Origin: an uncultured Clostridia bacterium
GTDB taxonomy: Bacteria > Bacillota > Clostridia > TANB77 > CAG-508
Assembly (NCBI GenBank): GCA_934183325.1
Contig: CAKPSH010000005.1
Coordinates: forward strand, 1-64,000
Direction: 5' to 3'
DNA: 64,000 nucleotides
Positions 34,532-43,108 of this stretch are shown in pieces. Both the position numbers and the translations under genes were made by a program. Below the pieces are notes generated by a model that was given only the letters and a program-made list of their open reading frames with translations, searched no databases and was not told where the DNA came from. The first letter of the stretch is position 1; each line of letters starts with the position of its first letter.

Positions 34532-36829
34532 TTAATTTGTAATATTTATTTTTTTATTAATTCTCAATTTATTCTTTTTGTAATTTATTATAATTTCTCC
34601 ATCCATATCAGTTCTATATATACTTGTTTTTATTCTACTCAGCCTTTCGATTGTAACCTTTGCTGGATGTCCAAATTTATTATTTTTTCCTACGCCAATT
34701 ATCGCAATTTCTGGAAGTACTTCATTTAAAAACTCTTCACTAGTTGAAGTATTTGAACCATGGTGGGCAACCTTCAATACTTTCGATTTCAAAATATCTG
34801 TACCTTGATATAATTCTATTATTTTTCTTTCTGCTTTTTCCTCTATGTCTCCTGTAAATAAAATACTAAACTCTTTATAATTTAATTTTGCGACAATCGA
34901 ATTATTATTCATATCATCAAATATTAGATCTTCATTAGGATATAATATATTTAATTTTACCGATTTATCTATTTCAATTACATTTCCCTTTTTTACCAAA
35001 ATAATATTTATATATTTTTCCCTAGCTTTTTTTATTATTTTTTCAAACAACTCTGTTCTTTCTACTTGCTTTGAGATTATCAAATTGCTAATCTTTACAC
35101 CATCCATAATAGTTAATAATGCTTCACAATGGTCAGAATCAAAATGAGATATCATTACATAGTCTAACTTTTTTATTTTTCTATTTAATAAATATGGTAA
35201 AACAATCTGTCCACCAATATCATAGCCACTTTCTTTTGTTCTTCCACCTGTATCAATTAAAATCTTTTTATTTGATTGAGTCACAATTAATGTTGAATCT
35301 CCTTGTCCTACATCTATAAAATATATTCTCAGTCCTTGAAACTTATATATATTCATCGATATAATTAATATGATATTAATCAAAACAATTGTCTTCTTAT
35401 ATTTTATTAAATAATAATATTTTTTCTTCTTAAAAATAGTTAATACTAAAATTAATACATAATAACCAATTATATATATACTACTTGGCGTTGTTACATA
35501 TATTTTAGATAGTTTCATAGTACCAAAAAAATTTGCAGTTATAACTAACGCATTAACTAAAATATTTTCTATATATGCCATTATATATGCTAATTTTATT
35601 GATAAAAAAGATACACTTACAATAATAAAGCCCATCATGATAATAGGTCCAATTATTATCGATATAAGTAAATTTGATATTAAAAAAGTTAAAGAAATTG
35701 TATGATAATTATAAATCAAGATATTAATTATTATTGTTTGTGCTGATAATATAGTAGAAATTGCTTTGCTCACTCTTTCAATATGTACTAGTCTTTTAAA
35801 AAAGTTTTCATAGCTTTTTTTTAATAATATAATTCCAATTACTCCACCATAACTTAATTGAAAACTAATATCTAAAATTGTAAATGGATTTATAACCAGT
35901 AAAACTAACATTGATATAGCAATATTATTAACTATATCACTTTTTCTATATAAGATATTTGCTACTATTCCCATTATTGTCATCATTGCTGCTCTTATAA
36001 TTGATACTCCACTATTTGTTACTAATGTAAAAAATATAATTCCAATAATTAATATTATTTTTCTTATTCTTTTATCAATGTTTAGCTGATTTATCATTAA
36101 CTCTAAAATAATTACTATATATGATATATGTGTGCCAGAAATTGCTAATATATGGTATACCCCACTGTTTTTAAAATTTTCAATTATATTATTGTCTAAT
36201 TCTTTATTATCTCCTATTAGAATTCCTATTAATAAATTAGCCATTTTTTTATCAAATATTTTCTTTATATTTTCTTTAGCTTTTTTATTTACTCCATATA
36301 CTATACTTTCTATATCATTTTTATTATCTTTGGATATAATTTTAACATCTTTACAATTTAATATCCCATAAATTTTCTTTGTCTTCAAATATTGTAAATA
36401 ATCAAACCCTTTATAGTTTCTTTGTATATCTGCTTTTTCATAATTTCCTTTAACTTCAATTTTATCACCATATTCTAAGATTTTATTAGTTTTTAATAGC
36501 AATTTCATCCTAGTATATTTATTAGGTCTAGTAATTTTTATAATATAAGTATTATTAAATTCATTACTTTTTTCTAAGCTCTCTACAATTCCTGTTAAAG
36601 TTTCATTTTCTGTAAAGCTTAAATATGCTTCTTCATATTTTTTATTTATTGTTTTTATTTGAGTATTTGATACAACTATAGATGTTAATATGATTATGAG
36701 CATTTTATAATTTTTCTTATTAATCAATATAATAATTATAAAAATAGGAGCTATATTTATTTTAAAATATAGCTCCCAAATTATTCCTATTATATATCCT
36801 ATTAGTGCAACTAAGATTGGTCTTTTCAT
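34532..36829 (-). CDS. comEC: ComEC/Rec2 DNA-uptake channel
   Basis: Membrane channel that carries single-stranded DNA into the cell during transformation. 765 residues. N-terminal helices and a DUF4131-type soluble loop (about 60-160) precede the Competence domain (GDNKELDNNIIENFKNSGVYHILAISGTH region, then several helices), and a C-terminal metallo-beta-lactamase-like domain carries MISHFDSDHCEALL, LFTGDIEEKAE and VAHHGSNTSTS. All key metal-site motifs are present, so it looks functional. No other competence gene lies in the window. It starts about 35 bases after the NlpC/P60 gene. Confidence 0.95.
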   Translation of the reverse strand: MKRPILVALIGYIIGIIWELYFKINIAPIFIIIILINKKNYKMLIIILTSIVVSNTQIKTINKKYEEAYLSFTENETLTGIVESLEKSNEFNNTYIIKITRPNKYTRMKLLLKTNKILEYGDKIEVKGNYEKADIQRNYKGFDYLQYLKTKKIYGILNCKDVKIISKDNKNDIESIVYGVNKKAKENIKKIFDKKMANLLIGILIGDNKELDNNIIENFKNSGVYHILAISGTHISYIVIILELMINQLNIDKRIRKIILIIGIIFFTLVTNSGVSIIRAAMMTIMGIVANILYRKSDIVNNIAISMLVLLVINPFTILDISFQLSYGGVIGIILLKKSYENFFKRLVHIERVSKAISTILSAQTIIINILIYNYHTISLTFLISNLLISIIIGPIIMMGFIIVSVSFLSIKLAYIMAYIENILVNALVITANFFGTMKLSKIYVTTPSSIYIIGYYVLILVLTIFKKKKYYYLIKYKKTIVLINIILIISMNIYKFQGLRIYFIDVGQGDSTLIVTQSNKKILIDTGGRTKESGYDIGGQIVLPYLLNRKIKKLDYVMISHFDSDHCEALLTIMDGVKISNLIISKQVERTELFEKIIKKAREKYINIILVKKGNVIEIDKSVKLNILYPNEDLIFDDMNNNSIVAKLNYKEFSILFTGDIEEKAERKIIELYQGTDILKSKVLKVAHHGSNTSTSEEFLNEVLPEIAIIGVGKNNKFGHPAKVTIERLSRIKTSIYRTDMDGEIIINYKKNKLRINKKINITN

Positions 36830-36863
36830 TTCTATTCCTTTCTCTTTGTTGCCCCCTATATAA

Positions 36864-38129
36864 CTATTTTATTCTTCTTGCACATACATAGTAGAATCCA
36901 TCACCATCTACATTTGAAATAATAACTCCTTTTCGTGCATTAGCTGCATGAACAAATTTACCATTTCCTATATATAGACCTACATGTGTTACTTTTTTAC
37001 TACTACTTGAACCTGAGAAACAAATTATATCTCCAGGTTGTAGACTTGATTTACTTACTCCTACTCCATTACTTGCTTGTGCACTTGAACTACGTGATAA
37101 AGAATAACCAAAATTTTTGTACACATATTGAGTAAATCCTGAACAGTCAAACCCTGATGGTGTACAACCACCATAAACATATTTATATCCAACAAATTGT
37201 TTTGCAAATGCAACTATTTCATTTCCATTTGGATTTGCTGGTACATTTGAACTTTCTTCAATACTATATGTTGTTGTAGATTTACTTAAAGTTGCTTTAC
37301 TTGTTGTCTTTGTTGTCTTTGTTTTCTTTGCAGTTCTATATGTTGAGCTTCTTGAAGTAACTTCTACTTTTTTGTCTGAAACATATTCTGCTGATACATA
37401 TCCTATATTATCATCAACTTCGATTTTTTTCCAGCCATTTGTTTCTTCCAATATTACTATTTCTTTATTTTTTGATAATTTTGAAATAACATCACCATTT
37501 GTATTTGGTTGTTTTCTAAAATTAACTGAATTTGAAATAATATATCCAATCTTCTTACTTGCATTTACATCTTTTAATTTGCTTGTTCTTACCCATCCTT
37601 CTAAATTCTCAGAAGATATATAAGACCATCCATTCATTTCTGTAAGAACAGATACTTTTTCGTCTTTTTCAAGTACTTTTATTGTACTTGAATTAACTAA
37701 TGGTATTGTATATATAATTTCACCTTTGTTTATTACCTTAATAGTACTTTCATCTATTTTCTCTTGCGTACCCACTTCTTCTTGAGGATTTTCTATTGAA
37801 TTATTTTCCTCTTCTAAAGTTTCATTTTCTTCACTTTGAATTGTTTCATCTTCATTTACTTTTAAATATTTTTCGTTTACATATCCTTCATATTCTTTAT
37901 TTTCTTGGATATCTTTGTATTTTACTTTATACCAACCATTATCTGTTTTTGTTATAATCTCTACTTCATCATCTACTGAAAGTAATTTTACTATAGATGA
38001 ATCTGTTGTATTTTTTTCTCTTAATCTTAATGTGTCGGTATTAACAATTCCCGTTGTACCAAATGTATATACTGCTGAGCAACATATCATTATTGACAAA
38101 AGCAAAGAAATTATTATACGTTTTTTCAA
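36864..38129 (-). CDS. Secreted SH3-domain NlpC/P60 peptidoglycan endopeptidase
   Basis: Cell-wall hydrolase cutting stem peptides. About 421 residues with a clean signal peptide (MKKRIIISLLLSIMICCSAVYTFG if the TTG at 38129 is used). Three bacterial SH3 domains follow (about 20-95, 135-185, 190-255), then a Ser/Thr/Lys linker and a C-terminal NlpC/P60 domain with the catalytic Cys in GFDCSGFTQYVY, His in KVTHVGLYIG and HAANARKG. The frame extends to a GTG at 38156, but AGGGGTGA lies eight bases before the TTG and the upstream part would spoil the signal peptide. Confidence 0.9.
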   Translation of the reverse strand: MKKRIIISLLLSIMICCSAVYTFGTTGIVNTDTLRLREKNTTDSSIVKLLSVDDEVEIITKTDNGWYKVKYKDIQENKEYEGYVNEKYLKVNEDETIQSEENETLEEENNSIENPQEEVGTQEKIDESTIKVINKGEIIYTIPLVNSSTIKVLEKDEKVSVLTEMNGWSYISSENLEGWVRTSKLKDVNASKKIGYIISNSVNFRKQPNTNGDVISKLSKNKEIVILEETNGWKKIEVDDNIGYVSAEYVSDKKVEVTSRSSTYRTAKKTKTTKTTSKATLSKSTTTYSIEESSNVPANPNGNEIVAFAKQFVGYKYVYGGCTPSGFDCSGFTQYVYKNFGYSLSRSSSAQASNGVGVSKSSLQPGDIICFSGSSSSKKVTHVGLYIGNGKFVHAANARKGVIISNVDGDGFYYVCARRIK

Positions 38130-38236
38130 TATAATATCACCCCTAAAATTTATCACGTACTGAATATTATAGCACTTTTATTTTTCTTTGTCAAATTTTG
38201 AGGTTTATGGCTAATTTTTCTTAGTATTTTCAAGGC

Positions 38237-38917
38237 TTAAACAACATATAATAAAATGCATAAAAAATGTAATAAACTAGCTATACATATACAAATATGA
38301 AACACAGAATGCATATATTTATGTTTCTTACCTACTCCATATAGTACTGCTCCTAATGTATACACTATTCCACCTGTAACTAATAATACAAAGCCAGTCG
38401 TTCCCAATAGTTGTGGTAGTATATTGATCTTAAAAATAATACACCACCCCATTATCAAATAGCAAGCCATTGAAAATATTTTATATCTCTTTAAATCTAT
38501 TGAATTTAATATTATTCCGATTACTGCCATAGCCCATATTATTCCAAATATTGTCCAACCAGTTGCTGTATTATATTCTCTTAAAGTACATAAAGCAAAT
38601 GGTGTATATGATCCAGCTATCAAAAGAAATATAGAACAATGATCTAAAATTTGAAATACTTTTTTTGCCTTTAGTTTTGGACTTAATCCATGATAGATAC
38701 TCGACATAGTATATAATAAAATCATTGTTGAACCAAAAATTGCTCCACTAACTACTCCATATACGTTTTTATGAATTGCTCCCATTATTACACATAATAC
38801 AACTGCAACAATTCCAATAGCTCCACCTACAATATGTGTAGTCATATTAAATATCTCTTCACCTTTTGTATAATTTGGTAAAGTTCTATCACTTAATTTT
38901 GTTCTTTTCATAATCAT
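38237..38917 (-). CDS. Hemolysin III / PAQR family membrane protein
   Basis: Seven-helix membrane protein of the YqfA/hemolysin III group (226 residues). Conserved blocks: EEIFNMTTHIVGGAIG, SSIYHGLSP with the His, LDHCSIFLLIAGSYTPFAL and HKYMHSVFHICIC. Three His and an Asp/Ser in these blocks form the PAQR metal site. True function in bacteria is unclear. Shine-Dalgarno AGGAG is 27 bases from the ATG, but a 21-base hairpin lies between (see finding). Confidence 0.88.
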   Translation of the reverse strand: MIMKRTKLSDRTLPNYTKGEEIFNMTTHIVGGAIGIVAVVLCVIMGAIHKNVYGVVSGAIFGSTMILLYTMSSIYHGLSPKLKAKKVFQILDHCSIFLLIAGSYTPFALCTLREYNTATGWTIFGIIWAMAVIGIILNSIDLKRYKIFSMACYLIMGWCIIFKINILPQLLGTTGFVLLVTGGIVYTLGAVLYGVGKKHKYMHSVFHICICIASLLHFLCILLYVV

Positions 38918-38950
38918 TTTTAATATTAGCTTTGCTAATATTTTCTCCTT
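38918..38950 (-). promoter_or_regulatory. Structured ribosome-binding-site spacer of hemolysin III
   Basis: Minus strand AAGGAG, AA, then AATATTAGC-AAA-GCTAATATT, then AAA and bases to the ATG. If the hairpin forms, the effective Shine-Dalgarno spacing drops from 27 to 6 bases. Confidence 0.55.
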
Positions 38951-39019
38951 TCTTATGTTATTTGTTTTGAATATTGCGTCATCTAGTTTTTAATACTATA
39001 TCATATTATTCAAATCCAG

Positions 39020-39601
39020 TCAATATGTTAATTTCACAACATTAAATTTTCCATTACAAATTCCACATCTATACCTGTTTTGAAAATTTTTTGCTATTCT
39101 TTTTCTATAAAAAACCTGATTACATTTAATACAACTTATTTTATAATTAGGTTTTAGATTTTCCTTATACTCTATATTACTTTTTTCATAATCATCTCTT
39201 TTATTTCCAACTCTTGATATATTATATCCCAGATTTTCATTTATATATTGAGCATATTTTTTAAATTCCTCTCCATGGTTATTGCAGTAAGGAAAACAGT
39301 GAATTATCTCATGTATTATTGTATTCTTTATAATTTTCTCATCTAATTGCATAACCCATTCACTTATTTCTATCCTGTGTTTTTTAAATTTTCCATATCT
39401 TATATATCTCTTATTTCGTATTTTTTCATAATATCTAGATGAACTATCTGGTTCTTCTTGTTTACAGCACCCATATCTACTTTTGCTTCTTTTTGATAAT
39501 GCTATGTCTATTATACCATTTTTTTCATCTAAAACATCTATCTCTATACTTTTTAGTTCATTTATACACTCCTCATATAATCTTTTTAATCTTTCTTCCA
39601 T
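39020..39601 (-). CDS. SprT-like zinc metalloprotease domain protein
   Basis: 193 residues. The HExxH-type motif is in TIIHEIIHCFPYCNNHGEEF, with the third ligand likely the following His, as in SprT/Spartan proteins. A C-terminal zinc ribbon has CIKCNQVF and CGICNGKF. Homologues cleave DNA-protein crosslinks in eukaryotes; the bacterial role is not known. It has no neighbours in its direction, and the next plus-side features are repeat R3 and tRNA-fMet. Confidence 0.85.
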   Translation of the reverse strand: MEERLKRLYEECINELKSIEIDVLDEKNGIIDIALSKRSKSRYGCCKQEEPDSSSRYYEKIRNKRYIRYGKFKKHRIEISEWVMQLDEKIIKNTIIHEIIHCFPYCNNHGEEFKKYAQYINENLGYNISRVGNKRDDYEKSNIEYKENLKPNYKISCIKCNQVFYRKRIAKNFQNRYRCGICNGKFNVVKLTY

Positions 39602-39676
39602 TACTATAATGACCTTCCCAATATTAATATAATTTCATTCTAAATAATCTCTAGACCTCTCTTTCATCTTTTGAAG

Positions 39677-39748
39677 ATAAAAAACAAGAATAACATTTTC
39701 TAAGGAAACCCACTATTTCATAGATGACTTTCCAAAGAATATAAAAAA
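39677..39748 (-). repeat. Terminator-linked repeat, short copy R3
   Basis: 72 bp. Same ends as the full element; the 49 bp between two CTTAGAA copies of the full form are missing. It starts in the T-tract of the tRNA-fMet terminator. Three point differences from R4 (CCC for CTC, CCAAAG for CCTAAG). Confidence 0.85.
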
Positions 39749-39769
39749 AGAAGCAAGTTGAACTTGCTT
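39743..39769 (-). terminator. Intrinsic terminator of tRNA-fMet
   Basis: Minus strand AAGCAAG-TTCAA-CTTGCTT then CTTTTTTT, six bases after the CCA end of the tRNA. The T-tract is shared with repeat R3. Confidence 0.88.
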
Positions 39770-39774
39770 TTATT

Positions 39775-39850
39775 TGGTTGCGAAGGTAGGACTCGAACCT
39801 ACGACCTCAGGGTTATGAGCCCTGCGAGCTACCAACTGCTCCACCTCGCG
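39775..39850 (-). tRNA. Initiator tRNA-fMet (CAT), CCA encoded
   Basis: 76 nt, full cloverleaf with a CAT anticodon. Initiator hallmarks: first base C opposite A at the end of the acceptor stem (unpaired 1-72) and three GC pairs in the anticodon stem (CAGGG / CCCTG). T-stem GTAGG-TTCGAGT-CCTAC. The CCA end is in the DNA. It stands alone between two short repeat copies, with its own promoter and terminator. Confidence 0.97.
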
Positions 39851-39867
39851 ATATGCTTAACAATATT

Positions 39868-39896
39868 ATTATATTCTCCATTTTAAAAATTGTCAA
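39868..39896 (-). promoter_or_regulatory. Consensus promoter of tRNA-fMet
   Basis: Minus strand TTGACA, exactly 17 bp, TATAAT: a perfect sigma-A consensus, 17 bases before the tRNA. Confidence 0.9.
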
Positions 39897-39954
39897 TAGT
39901 TTTTGTTAACTTTATTACTATTATATGGATTTTTTTATAGTTTATGCCTTAATT

Positions 39955-40026
39955 ATAAAAAACAAGAATAACATTTTCTAAGGAAACTCACTATTTCATA
40001 GATGACTTTCCTAAGAATATAAAAAA
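39955..40026 (-). repeat. Terminator-linked repeat, short copy R4
   Basis: 72 bp with the same 49-bp internal deletion as R3, in the same orientation, and starting in the T-tract of the rubrerythrin terminator. R3 and R4 thus bracket tRNA-fMet as direct repeats. Confidence 0.85.
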
Positions 40027-40066
40027 ACTCAAATCTATGAACTTACTATTCAATAGTTTGAGTTTT
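40021..40066 (-). terminator. Intrinsic terminator of rubrerythrin
   Basis: Minus strand AAACTCAAACTAT ... ATAGATTTGAGTTTTTTT hairpin just after the rbr stop; the T-tract runs into repeat R4. Confidence 0.82.
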
Positions 40067-40073
40067 TCATATT

Positions 40074-40613
40074 TTAATAATTTTCAGCTTTTATTTCAAA
40101 AAATGCTTGTGGATGGTTACATACTGGGCATACTGCTGGTGCTTCTTTACCTATACATATATGTCCACAATTTCTACATTTCCATATTCTATCTCCATCT
40201 TTTGAGAATACAAGTCCTTCTTCCATGTTTTCTATTAGTTTCTTATATCTTTCTTCATGTTCTTTTTCAATTTTTCCCACTGCTTCAAATAAATATGCAA
40301 TTCTAGAGAATCCTTCTTCTTTAGCAACTTTTGCAAATTCATCATACATGTCTGTCCATTCATAGTTTTCACCATAAGCTGCATCTTTTAGATTTTCTAA
40401 TGTAGTTGGTATATCATTATTGTGTAATAATTTAAACCATAATTTTGCATGTTCCTTTTCATTATCAGCTGTTTCTAAAAATATAGAAGCTATTTGTTCA
40501 TATCCTTCTTTTTTAGCTTTGCTAGCATAATAGGTATATTTATTTCTTGCTTGTGATTCTCCAGCAAATGCTGTCATTAAATTTTTTTCTGTTTTTGATC
40601 CTTTTAATTCCAT
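40074..40613 (-). CDS. rbr: Rubrerythrin
   Basis: Peroxide-reducing non-haem iron protein of anaerobes. The N-terminal ferritin-like di-iron domain (1-135) has Glu ligands in FAGESQARNKY, ETADNEKEHAKL and FEAVGKIEKEHEERY; the C-terminal rubredoxin has CRNCG and CPVCNHPQAFFE. 179 residues, normal. Monocistronic, with a strong GAGGAGG site. It supports an anaerobic host facing occasional oxygen. Confidence 0.97.
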   Translation of the reverse strand: MELKGSKTEKNLMTAFAGESQARNKYTYYASKAKKEGYEQIASIFLETADNEKEHAKLWFKLLHNNDIPTTLENLKDAAYGENYEWTDMYDEFAKVAKEEGFSRIAYLFEAVGKIEKEHEERYKKLIENMEEGLVFSKDGDRIWKCRNCGHICIGKEAPAVCPVCNHPQAFFEIKAENY

Positions 40614-40752
40614 TTTTTTACCTCCTCTTCGATTTTCTTATTATACCACATTTTTTTATAGAAATGCAATCTGATTTTACTTTTCTTTATTTTACTCTTT
40701 TATAAGTTATTTTTTATTTATCACTTTTTGTAATCCAAATTCTTACTATTCT

Positions 40753-40781
40753 TTAACAAAATTTCATTTATATCATAAAAT
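40753..40781 (+). promoter_or_regulatory. Sigma-A promoter of the small Cys-tailed membrane protein
   Basis: TTAACA, 17-bp spacer, TAAAAT, then a short leader with GGAGG before the ATG at 40804. Confidence 0.65.
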
Positions 40782-40803
40782 ATAAATGAAGGAGGGCCTT
40801 TTT

Positions 40804-41208
40804 ATGTATGTTGAAAAAAACAGTCCATGTGCATTTATATTTAATGTTTTAACAAGTATAGTACTTGCTGTTGGAATTGCAAGTGTTTACTATGCTGGCT
40901 TAATTAGTTCTACCACTGCTCTTGTATATATGACTTTATTTATAGGAATTATTGGTTTTATATTTTTCTTAGTTTTAGCATTTTACAAGAAATACTTGTG
41001 TCATTGTATTAAAGCATCTAATTTGCTAGCAAGTAGTATTGGTGCAATAATTATTAGTGCATTTGCTTTAGCTGTTTCTGCATTTCCATCAGCTTCTGAA
41101 GCTGTAGCTATTTTTATTGCTGCCATTGTTTTCTTTTTATCTTCTTCTATAATAGAGATTTTCGGATTATTACTTTGCATTTCTTGTGACAGATGTCACA
41201 GAGAATAA
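40804..41208 (+). CDS. Small four-helix membrane protein with a Cys-rich tail
   Basis: Not recognised. 134 residues, four predicted membrane helices (about 8-30, 37-57, 70-92, 98-120), and the tail LCISCDRCHRE with three Cys and a His. A Cys also appears at CAFIF and HCIKAS, so a metal or redox role is conceivable but unproven. The frame opens at 40786, but GGAGGG is nine bases before the ATG at 40804. It has its own promoter and is followed by a hairpin (GAGCATGAT..ATCATGCTC, about 41224-41250). Confidence 0.6.
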   Translation: MYVEKNSPCAFIFNVLTSIVLAVGIASVYYAGLISSTTALVYMTLFIGIIGFIFFLVLAFYKKYLCHCIKASNLLASSIGAIIISAFALAVSAFPSASEAVAIFIAAIVFFLSSSIIEIFGLLLCISCDRCHRE

Positions 41209-41357
41209 TTAATATTAAAATTGAGCATGATTTATTAATAATCATGCTCTTAACATTACTAAAGTTTCTTATTCTCAAATAATTCGTAAATACATCTTTT
41301 TTTAATACTGTACACTTAGTAATAAAACTGTTTTTCACAAAATTGTATTGTTTTTAA

Positions 41358-42056
41358 TTACTTTCTTTTATTTTTTATATCTTCAATTTTCTCTTTAATA
41401 GTCCACTTCTTATATTCAACTCTTTCTCTAATATTTGGGAAAGCATCAACCAATCTTCTATGGAATACTGATTTTTTATGTATAATATCTCTAACTTTTT
41501 CTGATATTTCTATTGTGTTGTCTTTTATTTCTTTTGAAACTTGTTTTAAGTTTAATATAATCTTATATGAAACTATATTATCTATAAGATGAATTACCAA
41601 TAATATTGAAATAATTATTGTTTGAATATTTTCTGGTATTAACTCTAACTTTGATATTATAAATGGATTAGCTATATATACTATAAAACAACTTGCAATT
41701 CCGAAAAACGCTAAATTTTGTAGACATACTCTTCCATTAATATTAAACTTTTTCTGACTATAATCCCACCATCTGGCATTAAAAAGTTTTTCCATAAAAA
41801 AGCTTGTTAAATATTCTAGAACTCCACAAATAATTATTGACATGAAAAATGTAATTATCATATCATCTTGGTATTTTTTTAATAGAACACTTACTAAAAC
41901 AACTCCATATCCATAAATTGGACATACAGGGCCAATTAAAAATCCTCTATTAACAAACTTCTTAAATTGTATAGATTTTAAACTACTCTCCATTAACCAT
42001 CCTGCAACAGCATATATGAAAAAAACTAATATATATATTTTTATTTCTTCGATCAT
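41358..42056 (-). CDS. Putative ABC-transporter type IV membrane protein, second copy (COG4905)
   Basis: 232 residues; paralogue of the protein at 30857. Conserved blocks match: AVAGWLMESSLKSI, GFLIGPVCPIYGYGVVLV, EYLTSFFMEKLFNARWWDYS, NINGRVCLQNLAFFG and a C-terminal RRLVDAFPNIRERV. Several helices and a cytoplasmic tail. Function unknown. It starts 11 bases after the YihY gene, so they are co-transcribed; the first copy is coupled to different partners. Confidence 0.8.
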   Translation of the reverse strand: MIEEIKIYILVFFIYAVAGWLMESSLKSIQFKKFVNRGFLIGPVCPIYGYGVVLVSVLLKKYQDDMIITFFMSIIICGVLEYLTSFFMEKLFNARWWDYSQKKFNINGRVCLQNLAFFGIASCFIVYIANPFIISKLELIPENIQTIIISILLVIHLIDNIVSYKIILNLKQVSKEIKDNTIEISEKVRDIIHKKSVFHRRLVDAFPNIRERVEYKKWTIKEKIEDIKNKRK

Positions 42057-42067
42057 TTTTTCTCCTT

Positions 42068-42892
42068 TTAACTATTCATTATTTTATTTAATTCTGCACC
42101 TAAGAATACCGCATAAAAGCAAGAATATGTCCACATCATTATTAACATCAATGTAGTTAAACTACCATATGTTATTGAAAATCCTTTAAAAATTACTAAA
42201 TACTTTGAAAATACAAATGATATTATATTTAATGCAAAAGCTCCAAATAAAGCTCCATATATTTGACTTGCAAAAGTCACCTTATGCTTTGGTGTAAATT
42301 TATAAAGCATTAGAAACACTATAAAAGTAATACCTACAAATCCTAGCTGAGTAAGTATTTCGGATATTAAATTATAGTTTTTTAATCCATCAAAATGAGA
42401 TTTTATTATACTTATAACACCATTTCCAAATACTAATACTACCATCCCTATAACTATTAAAAAAATAAATAATATAGTTTCAAAAAATGCTTTTAACCTT
42501 AAATATAAATATGAAGTTTTCGGTGTATTGTCAGTATTATACACTACTTGCAATCCTCTTGTTAAAGCATATAGTCCTTTACCAGCTGCCCATATTGTAA
42601 ATATTACAGAAATAGAAATTGTTCCTAACGACTTTGAATATACCTCTTGCACAATTCCTAACACCATCTCACTCATACTTGATGGTATAATTTTTGAAAT
42701 CACATCAAATAATGTTTGTGGGCTAACTCCTGTATATTGTATTAATGTTAAAACCAACATAATAAATGGAATAAATGATAATATCGTATAATATGAACAC
42801 TGTGCTGAACTTTCACTTATATGATCTTTCTTCATATTTTTTGATAAATCTTGCATTTGATTATATTGTTTAATTAAGTTTACTTTATTCAT
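42068..42892 (-). CDS. YihY/BrkB family membrane protein
   Basis: Six-helix envelope protein (274 residues) once mis-assigned as RNase BN. The family signature is seen in SSAQCSYYTILSFIPFIM, IWAAGKGLYALTRGLQVVYN and YGALFGAFALNIISFVFSKY, ending WTYSCFYAVFLGAELNKIM. Function unresolved, possibly transport. First of a two-gene unit with the COG4905 paralogue. Confidence 0.9.
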   Translation of the reverse strand: MNKVNLIKQYNQMQDLSKNMKKDHISESSAQCSYYTILSFIPFIMLVLTLIQYTGVSPQTLFDVISKIIPSSMSEMVLGIVQEVYSKSLGTISISVIFTIWAAGKGLYALTRGLQVVYNTDNTPKTSYLYLRLKAFFETILFIFLIVIGMVVLVFGNGVISIIKSHFDGLKNYNLISEILTQLGFVGITFIVFLMLYKFTPKHKVTFASQIYGALFGAFALNIISFVFSKYLVIFKGFSITYGSLTTLMLIMMWTYSCFYAVFLGAELNKIMNS

Positions 42893-43049
42893 ACATATTC
42901 TCCAAATATAGTATAAATTATATCTTTGATTTTATTTTCTGTCAATTTAAAATAATACCTCTTTAGCTAAAAATCAAATTAATTTAAATACTATTTTTAT
43001 TTATTATAACATAATAATATTTTGTATTATTTTAGTTCAATATTTATAT

Positions 43050-43078
43050 TTGTCATTTATTTTTATGTATGATAAAAT
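43050..43078 (+). promoter_or_regulatory. Sigma-A promoter of the GT39-like gene
   Basis: TTGTCA, 17-bp spacer, TAAAAT, 30 bases before the ATG at 43109, which has AAGAAAGGA upstream. Confidence 0.7.
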
Positions 43079-43108
43079 AGAAAAAAATAATTAAGAAAGG
43101 AATAAAAA

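Noticed and set aside
41147..41338. 63-codon minus-strand ORF
   Set aside because: It overlaps the better supported Cys-tailed membrane protein and has no ribosome site.
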